The position numbers and the translations under genes were made by a program. Of a DNA stretch of 64,000 bases, positions 8,920-17,547 are shown piece by piece. Source of the DNA: Mycobacterium sp. 1164966.3 (lineage in GTDB: Bacteria; Actinomycetota; Actinomycetes; Mycobacteriales; Mycobacteriaceae); the NCBI RefSeq assembly GCF_001665395.1, contig NZ_LZSG01000034.1, positions 124,001 to 188,000 on the forward strand. Reading direction: 5' to 3'. Position 1 is the first letter of the stretch. The number at the start of each line of letters is the position of its first letter. Below the pieces are notes generated by a model that did not search any database, had not been told where the DNA came from, and saw only the letters and a program-made list of their open reading frames with translations.

Positions 8920-9280
8920 GGCAAAAGTTTGACACAAACCCACCCGCTCGACTTGAACGAATTCCAATTCCGCTACCTTGACGTCCACGCGGTCGCGTGG
9001 AGCCTGGCCGATCTAGCCCGGCCGGACACCGACACAGCCCGCAGTTCACCCGTCACCCAGCGCGTCTACCTCGTCGGCCGCAGCGATCAGCGCCCGTGCG
9101 GCTGGCGCGCGCATAAGCCGCGCGTGTTTACCAAATCCGCGACGGGCGACGGACCGGCGCGGTCGCTGGCTCTCTATCTATGCGACCTGAAACAAACCCA
9201 ATTGCGGCGCAATGTGAAGGTTTGCTGGAATTAACTGAAATCGTAAGTGATGCAACAAGATTCACCGTAGGAGGAAAACC
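8920..9280. other. Gene-poor stretch before the terminase-like mini-operon
   Basis: No convincing gene. A short plus-strand frame encodes AVAWSLADLARPD, which is reminiscent of the C-terminal helix of Mg-chelatase/ComM-type AAA proteins, but it is not continued. A strong ribosome-binding site (taggagg) at the right edge belongs to the gene starting at 9281. Confidence 0.3.
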
Positions 9281-9652
9281 ATGACGAAGCCGAAACTCCC
9301 AGCACCGCCGCGCAGAACCGGCCGCAACGGCGCCAAGCTGTGGCGTGATGTGCTGGGCAAGTATGAGCTGGAAGAGCACGAGCTGGCCCTGCTGCGCGAA
9401 ATGGTGCGCACCGTCGACCTTTTGGACCGCCTCGCCCTGATCACAGCCCGCGAGGGCGTGATGACAACCGGCCCGCATGGGTCCAAGCCGCATCCGGCCG
9501 TGGTGGAAGCCAGGCAGGCGCGGATCGCGTTGGCGCGGTTGACCGCCGCGCTACGGTTGCCTGCTGGCGAGGAGGATGACAACGCGGCGCACCGTCGTCC
9601 ACAGCGCCGTGTCGGGGCCAGGGGTGTCTATCAGCTACCGGGGCTGGCGTAA
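9281..9652 (+). CDS. Terminase small-subunit-like protein
   Basis: This 123-residue protein starts at ATG 9281 after a strong TAGGAGG. It resembles short P27/TerS-like proteins of actinobacterial prophages: KLWRDVLGKYELEEHELAL, LREMVRTVDLLDRL, then a segment GVMTTGPHGSKPHPAVVEARQ and a closing helix. TerS proteins recognise viral DNA for packaging, but no large terminase subunit, portal or capsid gene follows. It opens a three-gene set with overlapping ends. It could be a phage remnant or a domesticated DNA-binding protein. Confidence 0.65.
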   Translation: MTKPKLPAPPRRTGRNGAKLWRDVLGKYELEEHELALLREMVRTVDLLDRLALITAREGVMTTGPHGSKPHPAVVEARQARIALARLTAALRLPAGEEDDNAAHRRPQRRVGARGVYQLPGLA

Positions 9653-9792
9653 TGCGTCGGCGTCCGGCTGAGCGGCCGCGGGGCTGGCGGCTCGACGGGA
9701 TTTGGTACGACTCCGAACGAGAGTATGTGCAGGCGTTGGCTGCACGGTCGGAGCGGCGCCGGCGTCTGCTGGCACGGGTGGGCATCCGGTGA
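9652..9792 (+). CDS. 46-residue basic protein in the terminase-like mini-operon
   Basis: The ATG overlaps the previous stop codon (TAATG), and the stop overlaps the next GTG, which argues for translation. The product is Arg-rich, begins MRRRPAERPRGWRLDGIWYD and continues with a short helix. No known domain. Its retention between two overlapping genes is the main reason to call it. Confidence 0.55.
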   Translation: MRRRPAERPRGWRLDGIWYDSEREYVQALAARSERRRRLLARVGIR

Positions 9793-10040
9793 AGCGCCGC
9801 GAGCCCGACGACCCCGACGTGGTGACGCCGCCGGTCTGGGTGGTCGACTACCGCGTGTGGTGCGCCAGCCGCGGTGAGCCGCCCTACGGCAAACCCGACG
9901 ACCGGGCGTCGATGAAGGCCGCGGTAGCCCGCTTTGACGTGTGGGAGGAAGCGCGGCAGGCGTGGGCTGATGCTCACGGCGTCGACGAGATCGACCTCGA
10001 TGTGGTCGCCGCTGCGCCGTGGGACGAGGACGCCATCTGA
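9789..10040 (+). CDS. Small acidic protein, third gene of the mini-operon
   Basis: An 83-residue protein from GTG 9789, which overlaps the previous TGA by four bases. It contains VVTPPVWVVDYRVWCASRG, an alanine-rich helix and an acidic tail (APWDEDAI). I recognise a phage-like small protein pattern but no function. A longer frame open to 9702 is rejected because of the tight GTGA coupling. Confidence 0.55.
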   Translation: MKRREPDDPDVVTPPVWVVDYRVWCASRGEPPYGKPDDRASMKAAVARFDVWEEARQAWADAHGVDEIDLDVVAAAPWDEDAI

Positions 10041-10150
10041 GTGAAAAGTCTATCGAGGGTTCGCGGGTCGGACGCAGGCAATCTCGACGGCCGGCGGCTT
10101 CTGGGATATGCTAACCGGTCAGCGTAGAGCTGCCTGGGAAGCGGACCCAG

Positions 10151-10399
10151 CTACCACCGGGTGCCGTCCTGCCCGGGAATCACGCACCGCCCATCAGCAG
10201 CCACTCGCCCAATCACCATGCCGTCATACCCCGTGCACGATGAGTTGAGCGGCTCACAGGTGTTGATGGTCGTGATCACCTTGTCGGGGCCGCACGGGGA
10301 GCCGGGCGCTGGCGGGTCGGCATTGGCGATGGGGGTGCTGAAGCCCAGCGTCAGCATTGCTGCCCCAGCAAAGACGAGTGATCGGGTCGCGTCAAACAT
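10151..10399 (-). CDS. Small secreted protein
   Basis: An 82-residue protein with a clear Sec signal peptide (about 1-27: FDATRSLVFAGAAMLTLGF, then a cleavage site near ANADPP). The mature part has four cysteines (PCGPD, NTCEP, SSCTG, GRCVI), probably two disulphides, and is only about 55 residues. Mycobacteria carry many such small exported proteins of unknown role. It is single, flanked by the phage-like mini-operon and an unrelated gene. Confidence 0.7.
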   Translation of the reverse strand: MFDATRSLVFAGAAMLTLGFSTPIANADPPAPGSPCGPDKVITTINTCEPLNSSCTGYDGMVIGRVAADGRCVIPGQDGTRW

Positions 10400-10493
10400 G
10401 ATCGATACCTCCGGTTGATGGTCCCCGACAACCAGTAAACGAATGACGGTGCCACTCGGTTCACTGCTGTGCTACCCCACGTCGAGCCCGGAT

Positions 10494-11294
10494 TCAACCC
10501 CTCCATCTCCGACAGGGCCTTGGAGGGGTCATCGGTGTGAACCGGCCGAACACATCTAGCATCAGGTGGTAAGCGGGCAGCGCCGCGGCCGCCAGACGCT
10601 TGTAATCAGTTGTCATTCGGACAGTGACGACGCCTTCCTCATGGGTGGCGTGTTGTTCCATCGCGTTCATTCCGAGGTTCGCCCAAGGTCGACCGTGCGC
10701 GAAGCCGGAGCACACTTGCCACATCAGCAGCACATACTTGTGGGTGGCGTGTTCTTCCGCGTATTTCACTGCTTGTGTGCTGGTGTAGCCGCCCAAAACG
10801 TTTGCGCAACTGGATCTTTGGGCTACGTCGACGACTTTGTCGAGTTTGGCCTGCAGCCCAATGTCGCCGGGCAGACTAAGAACGTCCGTCGCTTGGTGTT
10901 GTTGTTTAAAGTTTTTCGCCATCCACCGCAGCGCACGTTCGACCCGGATGGTCGACGCCGGCGGGTGTAAGACCCAGAACGCGGTCGCGAAGTTCTCAAG
11001 AGCGCCCCGAATCGGGCTATAGTCTGCCGCCGCGTGCAGGAGCGGCTCGTCGCCGATTATTAGTGTCTTCACGGCGTGCAGATGGTCGACTCCCGAATTA
11101 AGACACATCCGAGCGCAATGAGACACTTGATAGGGGGCGCTGACTCGGTCGTCAGCAGCAAGCGCCGACCCCGGTCGCACGATAAACTCGGTGGGATCCT
11201 GTATTCGATCGACCATGGCGTCGATCACCGGCACCATCCTTGCCCACTGTTGCTCAGCCCAATCGTCTGTCAGCCCGTGCGTCACGTCGCTCAC
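10494..11294 (-). CDS. Hypothetical protein
   Basis: A 266-residue soluble, largely helical protein (MSDVTHGLTDDWAEQQWARM). It contains conserved-looking His/Trp positions (FATAFWVLHPP, CSGFAHGRPW) but no motif that I can name. No membrane segment or signal peptide. It is the last gene before the tRNA-Phe scar, so it may be cargo of the integrated element. Confidence 0.6.
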   Translation of the reverse strand: MSDVTHGLTDDWAEQQWARMVPVIDAMVDRIQDPTEFIVRPGSALAADDRVSAPYQVSHCARMCLNSGVDHLHAVKTLIIGDEPLLHAAADYSPIRGALENFATAFWVLHPPASTIRVERALRWMAKNFKQQHQATDVLSLPGDIGLQAKLDKVVDVAQRSSCANVLGGYTSTQAVKYAEEHATHKYVLLMWQVCSGFAHGRPWANLGMNAMEQHATHEEGVVTVRMTTDYKRLAAAALPAYHLMLDVFGRFTPMTPPRPCRRWRG

Positions 11295-11598
11295 CTAATG
11301 AATGTTGCACATGTCGATACGCGTGCAGCGAATCGCAACGCCGCGATCAGCGCATGGGTCTACGAAGTATGATGGCGATCCCGCCCCGCATCCCCTGGTG
11401 CTGTTTGACGCAGCCCGCCGGGGCCTTCCGCCCTATGCGGGGAAGTCAATATGTTGTATTGCCGGTTGACGATTATTCGTCCTTAATGCCCGCGACACGC
11501 CGAGAATCGTTGAGAACCGTCGACAATACTCACGGATGCTAACGCTCTGCGACACATAGCTTTTCGCAACCATTGCGATGTGCCCACAACTCTCGACC
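11295..11598. other. Non-coding flank of the attachment-site scar
   Basis: No gene is supported. The stretch contains an imperfect tandem 10-base repeat (cgagaatcgt/tgagaaccgt at 11501-11520), which could be an integrase arm-type site next to the tRNA-derived core, though this is only suggestive. Confidence 0.35.
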
Positions 11599-11641
11599 GA
11601 AAAGCGGAAGGTCGGCGGTTCGATCCCGCCCCTGGCCACCA
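11599..11641 (+). other. 3' half of tRNA-Phe, candidate attachment site
   Basis: The sequence reads as a tRNA from anticodon GAA to CCA: GAAAA, stem GCGGA, variable AGGTC, T-arm GGCGG-TTCGATC-CCGCC, acceptor CCTGGCC, discriminator A and CCA. The matching 5' half (which should begin GGCCAGG) is absent: the sequence upstream is unrelated and position 33 is C instead of the invariant T. Integration into the 3' end of a tRNA gene by a tyrosine integrase leaves such a copy at the far boundary. An integrase gene lies at the left edge of the window. Confidence 0.85.
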
Positions 11642-11654
11642 GAGTTCAGAGCGG

Positions 11655-12260
11655 CTATTGCGCGTGACCGGCGGCCGCTTCACCGCCCCGCGTCAGCCCG
11701 GCGGCCGCGATCAGTTCTTCGTGCAGCTCGAACCAGACCGTGTGGTAGGAGTCGACGAGCGGCCGCGCCAACCACGTGGTGTCCCCGCCGCGAATCTTCT
11801 CGTACGAGTCGCTCAGCTTGTCAGCGTAGAAACCGAGCCGCGGCAGTTGGCCGGCTATCGAGCCGATGATTGGCAGCACCTTTTTGTGTACGTCGTCCAG
11901 CCGGGCCAGAACTTCGCCGTCGTACCGAGGGTCTTGATGGTCATTGGGCTCATCGTCTTTGACCTGCCAGTCCGTCACCAAAGCCTTGAATTCCGCATTG
12001 ACACCGCGGAACTTCTCATAGTCCTCCAGAATTGCGGCAACATCGGCCGACGAGCGTTCCTGACTGAGCAACTCGGCCAGCCGCTCTCGGCCTTGCGGCG
12101 ACAGCCGCACGACCTTGTCCGCTATCAGGAGACCCGAATCGCATAGTGAGCCAACGGTTTCAGAGACGCCAGCGGGATCCTCGCCGATCGTGGCGGCGAG
12201 ATCCGCTGAGGTGACTCTGCCTTTGAGGCGCACGGCTTGTAAGACCTTCAGCTCAAGCAC
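11655..12260 (-). CDS. Winged-helix protein coupled to the PPDK-like gene
   Basis: A 201-residue protein whose first 70 residues form a winged helix (VLQAVRLKGRVTSADLAATI, then GLLIADKVVRLSPQGRERLAEL), followed by a helical domain with no named family. GTG 12260 is chosen because AAGGAG lies six bases upstream; it overlaps the stop of the PPDK-like gene by eight bases. Translational coupling suggests that it regulates or assists that protein; it may bind DNA or serve as a regulatory partner. Confidence 0.75.
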   Translation of the reverse strand: MLELKVLQAVRLKGRVTSADLAATIGEDPAGVSETVGSLCDSGLLIADKVVRLSPQGRERLAELLSQERSSADVAAILEDYEKFRGVNAEFKALVTDWQVKDDEPNDHQDPRYDGEVLARLDDVHKKVLPIIGSIAGQLPRLGFYADKLSDSYEKIRGGDTTWLARPLVDSYHTVWFELHEELIAAAGLTRGGEAAAGHAQ

Positions 12261-13905
12261 CAATGACTCCTTCGTTCGCCGCCCGAACCGCGGTCAGCAT
12301 GGCTATCAGCGGAGTGTCACAGACAACGTCGGTGTGACCCGCGACCAGCGCTTCTCGCACGGCAGCATCGGAATTATCTTGTAGCCGAAAGTAATTTCCT
12401 TCGACATGAGCGCGAAGCGGGCTGACCTGGCGTGCCAGGTCAGTTAACTGCTGCAGATCCGGCGAGTCGGTCATCGACCAAGCGCGTAGCTCCAAAATTC
12501 CTTCGCGGACTTCACCTTCGGTGCCGTCGACGGTGATCAGCTTTTCGTCGAGGGCGCTGGCAATCCCCGTTCCGCACCCGACGACCGCGGGTCGGCCGAT
12601 CTCGCGGCTCACGATTGCCGCATGTGAGGTGGCACCGCCGACTTCGGTGACGATGGCGCGTGCGGCGAGCATGCCCTGCACGTCGTCGGGGCTGGTATCG
12701 GACCGCACCAGGATGACGTCTTCGCCTCGTTCGGCCGCGTCGATGGCCTCCCCGACCTCGGAGTAGACCCGCCCAGACGCCACGCCGGGACAAGCGGGCA
12801 GGCCTCTGGCGAGCAGCGGTGCGCTGAAACGCGTTTCGGGCTGCAGCGACGGCAGCAACAAGGCTTCCACATGGGCGGGGTGGACGCGGCTCAGTGCTTC
12901 AACAGCGTCGACGACCCCCTCTTCGTACAGTTTGAGTGCGAGACGGACGGCGGCTTGCGCGGAGCGTTTGGCGCTACGCATTTGCAGCAACCAGAGCCGG
13001 CCTTCCTCGACGGTGAATTCGATGTCTTGCACGTCGCGGCCGAGCCGCTCGAGAGTGGCTGCGGCCGAAACCAATTCCTCGTACACACCAGGCATTACGG
13101 CACGCAACGCACTGACGGACTGGCAGTCCTTGGTGCCGGAGACGACGTCGGCTCCCTGGCCGCCGGCCAGCCATTCTCCGAACGGTTCGTCAGCACCGGT
13201 CATCGGATTGCGGGAGAACAAAACTCCACTGCCTGAGGTGGTGGCATCGATGTTGCCAAACACCATGGCCTGCACCACCACCGCGGTGCCGCCGGCGTCG
13301 TCCAGGTCGTGGTGACGCCGATAGCTCTGTGCCCGAGGCGAGTTCCACGATCTGAAGACGGCTTCGATCGCGCCCTTGAGTTGCGAATACGGGTCATCAG
13401 GTACATCGGTGTGCTGGTCCGCGACCACAACCCGTCGATACAAGGCGCGGAATCGCTCGCGGGTGTCGGTGGCAAAACTGCTGGTGAACGACTCCGCGAG
13501 GGAGGCGTAAACGGCGTCGTCGATGCCCAGGTTCAGCACGGTGTCCAGCATCCCGGGCATGGATTGGGCGCCACCGCTGCGGACGCTGACCAGCAGGGGC
13601 CGTGGCCCGGTACCAAAACTGCGTGCGGTCTCGTTCTCCAGCCATCGCATTGCGGACATGACGCCGTTCCAGACGGTTTCGATGGTGTATTCGGGATCGA
13701 CGAAATACCGACGGCACACCTCGGTTGTGATGCAGAACGCCGGTGGCACGGGAAGACCGTGCCGACGCATGGTGTTGATGCCGTAGCCCTTGCTGCCGAG
13801 CAGCTCTCGCGGAAGCTCGGTTTCACCCGACAGCAGAACGACCGGAGAGCTTGCGAAGCAATCACGCGGATTGTCCGCTGCCGCGTCAGACGCGGTGCCG
13901 ATCAT
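12253..13905 (-). CDS. ppdK: Pyruvate,phosphate dikinase-like protein lacking the PEP-binding barrel
   Basis: A 550-residue protein with the ATP-grasp nucleotide domain (SVRSGGAQSMPGMLDT at about 107-122, LFSRNPMTGADEPFGEW) and the swivelling phosphohistidine domain (GGATSHAAIVSRE, catalytic H428). Full-length PPDK has about 880 residues; here the C-terminal TIM barrel that binds PEP/pyruvate is missing. A similarly short protein is annotated ppdK in M. tuberculosis (Rv1127c). It can probably phosphorylate its His, but the acceptor must come from elsewhere. ATG 13905 is used; the open frame runs far upstream over the next gene in the wrong frame. Confidence 0.85.
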   Translation of the reverse strand: MIGTASDAAADNPRDCFASSPVVLLSGETELPRELLGSKGYGINTMRRHGLPVPPAFCITTEVCRRYFVDPEYTIETVWNGVMSAMRWLENETARSFGTGPRPLLVSVRSGGAQSMPGMLDTVLNLGIDDAVYASLAESFTSSFATDTRERFRALYRRVVVADQHTDVPDDPYSQLKGAIEAVFRSWNSPRAQSYRRHHDLDDAGGTAVVVQAMVFGNIDATTSGSGVLFSRNPMTGADEPFGEWLAGGQGADVVSGTKDCQSVSALRAVMPGVYEELVSAAATLERLGRDVQDIEFTVEEGRLWLLQMRSAKRSAQAAVRLALKLYEEGVVDAVEALSRVHPAHVEALLLPSLQPETRFSAPLLARGLPACPGVASGRVYSEVGEAIDAAERGEDVILVRSDTSPDDVQGMLAARAIVTEVGGATSHAAIVSREIGRPAVVGCGTGIASALDEKLITVDGTEGEVREGILELRAWSMTDSPDLQQLTDLARQVSPLRAHVEGNYFRLQDNSDAAVREALVAGHTDVVCDTPLIAMLTAVRAANEGVIGA

Positions 13906-13916
13906 CGGCTTCTCCC

Positions 13917-14435
13917 TCACTTCACCACCCGGCGTGCTGCCCGCATCAGCACTTTCCGGATACGATGCGAGATATACACGGAGACAAAGGGATTGAAAAT
14001 GTCTTCGCGAACACGAGTCAGCTTGGAGCTCTTGAACACCCACTGCCCGTTGATCTTTGCGTAGGTTTCGTGATAGTGGCCGTAGCCGCGTAGGTTCACG
14101 CCCGGCGCCAGTCGGACTACATCCTCCAGGGCCCATACACCCCGGGCAGTCGTCGGCGACAACAGCTCGATCTCGGGGGCATGGACCTGGTGCGCGGTGG
14201 GATGCGAAGGCCCTTCGAGGCTTTTGCGGGTGAAAGCGACGAAGTCGTCGGCGCCATGGATCACCTTGCCGCCTGCCTCTGCGGTGTCGCTGACGAAGTC
14301 GTCGGCGAATAGCTGCCGCCAGCTGTCCCATTCTTTGTTGTCCAGGAAGCGGCAGTAGCGGGCTTTGAGCTGCTTGATGGATTCGATCTCGCGCAACACG
14401 GCTGCGTCGCCGGTGATCGGCGTGTCAGTGTCCAT
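13917..14435 (-). CDS. NTF2/SnoaL-like protein
   Basis: A 172-residue protein with the SnoaL-like/NTF2 fold: helix IKQLKARYCRFLDNKEWDSW, FADDF, HPTAHQVHAPEIELLSP, then the strand-rich HYHETYAKINGQWVFKSSKL. Such domains act as small hydrolases, isomerases or dehydratases in lipid and polyketide metabolism. It sits between the FAD monooxygenase and PPDK-like genes on the same strand with short gaps, so the four genes 11655-15873 probably form one operon. Confidence 0.75.
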   Translation of the reverse strand: MDTDTPITGDAAVLREIESIKQLKARYCRFLDNKEWDSWRQLFADDFVSDTAEAGGKVIHGADDFVAFTRKSLEGPSHPTAHQVHAPEIELLSPTTARGVWALEDVVRLAPGVNLRGYGHYHETYAKINGQWVFKSSKLTRVREDIFNPFVSVYISHRIRKVLMRAARRVVK

Positions 14436-14502
14436 CAGACTCGTTCCTGGTTGCCCGCGGGATCGCAATGTCGTTGCGTTCGTCCATAGTTCGTAAACTC
14501 CG

Positions 14503-15873
14503 TCATGAGCTGGTCGTTGAAACCACTTGCCGGCGTGTTCTTGTCCGCAGCCCGGCCGCCAGGCTCTTCATCAGACTCGGTCGCAAGAGTGCCGAAGGCG
14601 GGTCGAGGAACTGCGTCACCCGGAAGATTCTCTCAGTAAGCGCAGGATCGTTCTCGGCCGCGGCGAGTGTCTTGTCAATGCGCCATGTGACCAGCCTTTG
14701 CGATAACGACCGTCGGCCGTCCGGCTTGGTCATGTAGAGATCGTTGGCTTGATTGGACGCCCAGACGGGGCGTAGCCGTCGGGCGGCAGCATGGAGGAAT
14801 CGTGCGCTCAGATCAGCATCTCCGTCTGACAGGCAGTCACCCAACGCGACCGCTTCCAGCAGCGCCAACGTCATGCCTTGACCGTAGATCGGATTGAGAC
14901 TGCATATCGCGTCGCCGAACACCAACAGGCCGGCGGGTAATGCCGTCATCTTGTCGTAGCGTCGCCATACACCGCGGTGGCGGGTAACCGAGACGTCCCC
15001 CACAGGCTGGCCCGCACGCAACGCCGCGACGACGGCAGCTGGTGCGAACTGCGCGAACAGCGCGATCATGCCGGCCAAGTCCCTGGGTGGCTGGCGCCCG
15101 TCAACGCATCCGACCGAGAGCATCCAGGTGCCGTTTTCATAAGCCGCAAGTGCCCCGCCGGTCGGCCGGGTAGCTTCCGGGCAGACGAAGATCAATCGCT
15201 CGGCGATCATTCCGTCCGGGATGCGCAATAGCTGGCTGGAATAGCTGCCGTGCATCACCGCGGGCTGCTCGACGGGGCGGCCGTAGCCCAGGCTCTCGAG
15301 CAACGCCGGTGTGCGTGCGCTGCGGCCCATCGCGTCGATCACCAGGTCGGCGCCGAGAACCGTCTCCGCGCCGGTGTCGCGTTCGACGATCCGAGCACCG
15401 CTGATCTGCGAGGGCCGCTGCGCAACCGCCCCGACGACGTCGTGGCCGTCCAGGATGACCACGTTCGCGATACCGCGGACACGTTGCCGGACAGCACATT
15501 CCAAGAGCGGACGGCTGATCAGAAACATCACCACCGCAGCAGGGTCGGCAAACTGGCCCGACCGGTTGAGTTCATGGCCTCCCGACCGAAACGAGACTCG
15601 TGACAGGTTGCCGTCGGCGCAGACCGTCGCGCCGGCGGCCTCGAGTTCGTCGAGCAGCCCAGGGAACAAACGTTCCAATATTTGTGAGCCGCCGATCGAC
15701 AGGGCATGAAAGTGCCGACCCTGAGGCACTCCTTGGCGATGGGCGGCACCGTCGGGTAACCGATCACGTTCGACGATCGTCACGCTCCGGTAGAACTCCG
15801 CAAGAATCCGGGCGGCAAGCAATCCCGCCATCCCCGCTCCACACACCACGGCGTGTTCGCCGAGCTCGTTCAC
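14503..15873 (-). CDS. FAD-dependent monooxygenase/geranylgeranyl-reductase-like
   Basis: A 456-residue flavoprotein. It starts with the dinucleotide-binding fold (VVCGAGMAGLLAARIL), has the ribose-binding E in VERDRLPDG, a DVV...ADLVIDAMGRSA mid motif, and the second FAD motif FGDAICSLNPIYGQGM. This is the PHBH/geranylgeranyl-reductase-like family, acting on lipophilic substrates. First gene of the leftward four-gene set; substrate unknown. Confidence 0.8.
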   Translation of the reverse strand: MNELGEHAVVCGAGMAGLLAARILAEFYRSVTIVERDRLPDGAAHRQGVPQGRHFHALSIGGSQILERLFPGLLDELEAAGATVCADGNLSRVSFRSGGHELNRSGQFADPAAVVMFLISRPLLECAVRQRVRGIANVVILDGHDVVGAVAQRPSQISGARIVERDTGAETVLGADLVIDAMGRSARTPALLESLGYGRPVEQPAVMHGSYSSQLLRIPDGMIAERLIFVCPEATRPTGGALAAYENGTWMLSVGCVDGRQPPRDLAGMIALFAQFAPAAVVAALRAGQPVGDVSVTRHRGVWRRYDKMTALPAGLLVFGDAICSLNPIYGQGMTLALLEAVALGDCLSDGDADLSARFLHAAARRLRPVWASNQANDLYMTKPDGRRSLSQRLVTWRIDKTLAAAENDPALTERIFRVTQFLDPPSALLRPSLMKSLAAGLRTRTRRQVVSTTSS

Positions 15874-16040
15874 CGCGCTCCCTTCATGTGGGACGTGCCG
15901 GGAACGACACTACACCCAAAAATAAGAAAATTAAGAGAAATCTAAGGTTGCGATGAGATCTCGGGTGAGTCGGACCCGAATGCAGTCAGGAGAACCATGT
16001 TGTAGTTCACGCGAAGCAGCAGCAGAGAGCGAGGACCCCC

Positions 16041-16526
16041 GTGTTCGGTATCGGTAGTCGGCGGCTGGAACGCAAGCTACGCCAGCACGGAAAGCCGGCG
16101 ATGGCGATGGTTTTGTCGACGCGGCGCAAAGTATCTGGCCTCTACCAAACGTCGGACCCGTTTTATCAGACCCCGCCCACCGAGGCGACGCGCGCGCTTT
16201 GGACGATGACGGTGCGGGTGCAGCCCGACGGCGAAGCGCCGTTTGAAGCAAATCTCGATGCGTGGCTGTGGGAGGCGGAGCGCCCACGCATGGACTGGTT
16301 CGTTTCCGTGCTATATGACCCGTCAGATCATCGTAGAGTCGTCTTGGATCAATCCGCTGAGGCTCGAAATGCGGCTAGCCAAGCCACTTTCGAAATGCGT
16401 GAGAGATGGATGCAAGAGCAAGCCAACCCGTTGGACCGCCTCACTGAACTGATGCGACTGCGCGACAGCGGCGCCCTTTCCAACGCCGACTATGAGGCCC
16501 AGAAGCGAAAGCTGCTCGGACAGTAG
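16041..16526 (+). CDS. SHOCT-domain protein
   Basis: A 161-residue protein from GTG 16041. The C-terminal 30 residues are a typical SHOCT oligomerisation motif (DRLTELMRLRDSGALSNADYE, then KRKLL). The N-terminal part is a small beta-rich domain of unknown role (GKPAMAMVLSTRRK). It is convergent with the next gene, ten bases away. Confidence 0.75.
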   Translation: MFGIGSRRLERKLRQHGKPAMAMVLSTRRKVSGLYQTSDPFYQTPPTEATRALWTMTVRVQPDGEAPFEANLDAWLWEAERPRMDWFVSVLYDPSDHRRVVLDQSAEARNAASQATFEMRERWMQEQANPLDRLTELMRLRDSGALSNADYEAQKRKLLGQ

Positions 16527-16535
16527 CCAAGCGCC

Positions 16536-17462
16536 TCACGCTGATCGAGAAACCCAGTCGCGCAGGAAGGTTCGTGTCCTGTCCCGCCCTTCGGATGATG
16601 TGTCGAACGGGATCGCGACGAACTCGTCGACTCCGGCCGCGCGGACGTCGTCGAGCCTGTCACGGATCGTCGCCTCGTCACCGATTAGCGCTGCGTCCTC
16701 CGGTCCGGCATAGCCTTCGCGATCCAGCATCGCCCGGTAGGAAGGCAGGTGGCCGTACATGGCGAACTGCTCGGCTGCCAGTGACCGCACCGCGGCCACA
16801 TCTTCGGTGACTGCGAGGGGGAGTGCGGCGGCAACGCTGACAGCTCCGTCTGGGCGCCCAGCCTCCTCGGCCGCGGTACGCAGAGTGGGCACTATGTGCT
16901 CCTTGAGCGTTTTCGGTCCGGTCATCCAGGTGATCGTTCCGGCGGTGCGCCGGCCGGCCAGTCGAAGCATCTGCGGACCCAGTGCCGCGAGGTACACCTC
17001 CGGCGTCGGTGCACCAGAAATCTGTAGCGAGCCCCGGGTTGTCAGCAATTCGCCCGTTGCGTTCACGGCTTCGCCGGCGAGCAGCGGAAGCAGGCCGTCG
17101 AGGAACTCTCTCAAGCGCCGCACCGAGCGATCCCAGGAGATTCCCCACATCCCCTCGGTCACAGCGCGGTGGGTGACCCCCAAACCGAGGGTGAATCGCC
17201 CGCCCGCAATGAGGTTGAGCGTCAGCGCACGTTGGGCCATCAGCATCGGGTGCTGGTTCTGGATCGGTACGACCCCGCTGGCGACCCGGATGTCGCTTAC
17301 TTCATGCATCGCGACGGCCAGCACCGTGAGTAGGTCGACGTCGTATGGCATCTGCGTCATCCAGAGGCGGTCGAAGCCGTCGTCGCGTGCCTTGGTCAGC
17401 TCGCGGACGCAGCTGTCGACGGGGGACTTGTTGGACAGGTTCGCGATCAGACTCATGCGCAT
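16536..17462 (-). CDS. Luciferase-like F420-dependent oxidoreductase
   Basis: A 308-residue TIM-barrel protein of the luciferase-like monooxygenase superfamily. Features are MTQMPYDVDLLTVLA, the strand RVASGVVPIQNQHP, AQRALTLNLIAGGRFTLGLG and YLAALGPQMLRLAG. In mycobacteria this subgroup generally uses F420. ATG 17462 is used; the open frame runs 86 codons further upstream into the divergent promoter region. It is divergent from the dipeptidase gene. A close paralogue lies at 23447-24403. Confidence 0.8.
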   Translation of the reverse strand: MRMSLIANLSNKSPVDSCVRELTKARDDGFDRLWMTQMPYDVDLLTVLAVAMHEVSDIRVASGVVPIQNQHPMLMAQRALTLNLIAGGRFTLGLGVTHRAVTEGMWGISWDRSVRRLREFLDGLLPLLAGEAVNATGELLTTRGSLQISGAPTPEVYLAALGPQMLRLAGRRTAGTITWMTGPKTLKEHIVPTLRTAAEEAGRPDGAVSVAAALPLAVTEDVAAVRSLAAEQFAMYGHLPSYRAMLDREGYAGPEDAALIGDEATIRDRLDDVRAAGVDEFVAIPFDTSSEGRDRTRTFLRDWVSRSA

Positions 17463-17547
17463 GGGTTTCTCCCTACGCCACAAAGCCTCCGTTTGGCAAC
17501 GCGTGTCTGCACGGCAACACCGACATCGGTTGGCGGACAATACTCGG

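Noticed and set aside
11433..11683. Short minus-strand frames containing GGIEPPTFRFS
   Set aside because: This peptide is the well-known false translation of a tRNA-Phe 3' half read in antisense; it confirms the tRNA fragment rather than a gene.
12253..14331. 692-codon version of the PPDK-like gene
   Set aside because: The first 142 codons overlap the NTF2-like gene in another frame and lack family sequence; the family begins at about 13905.
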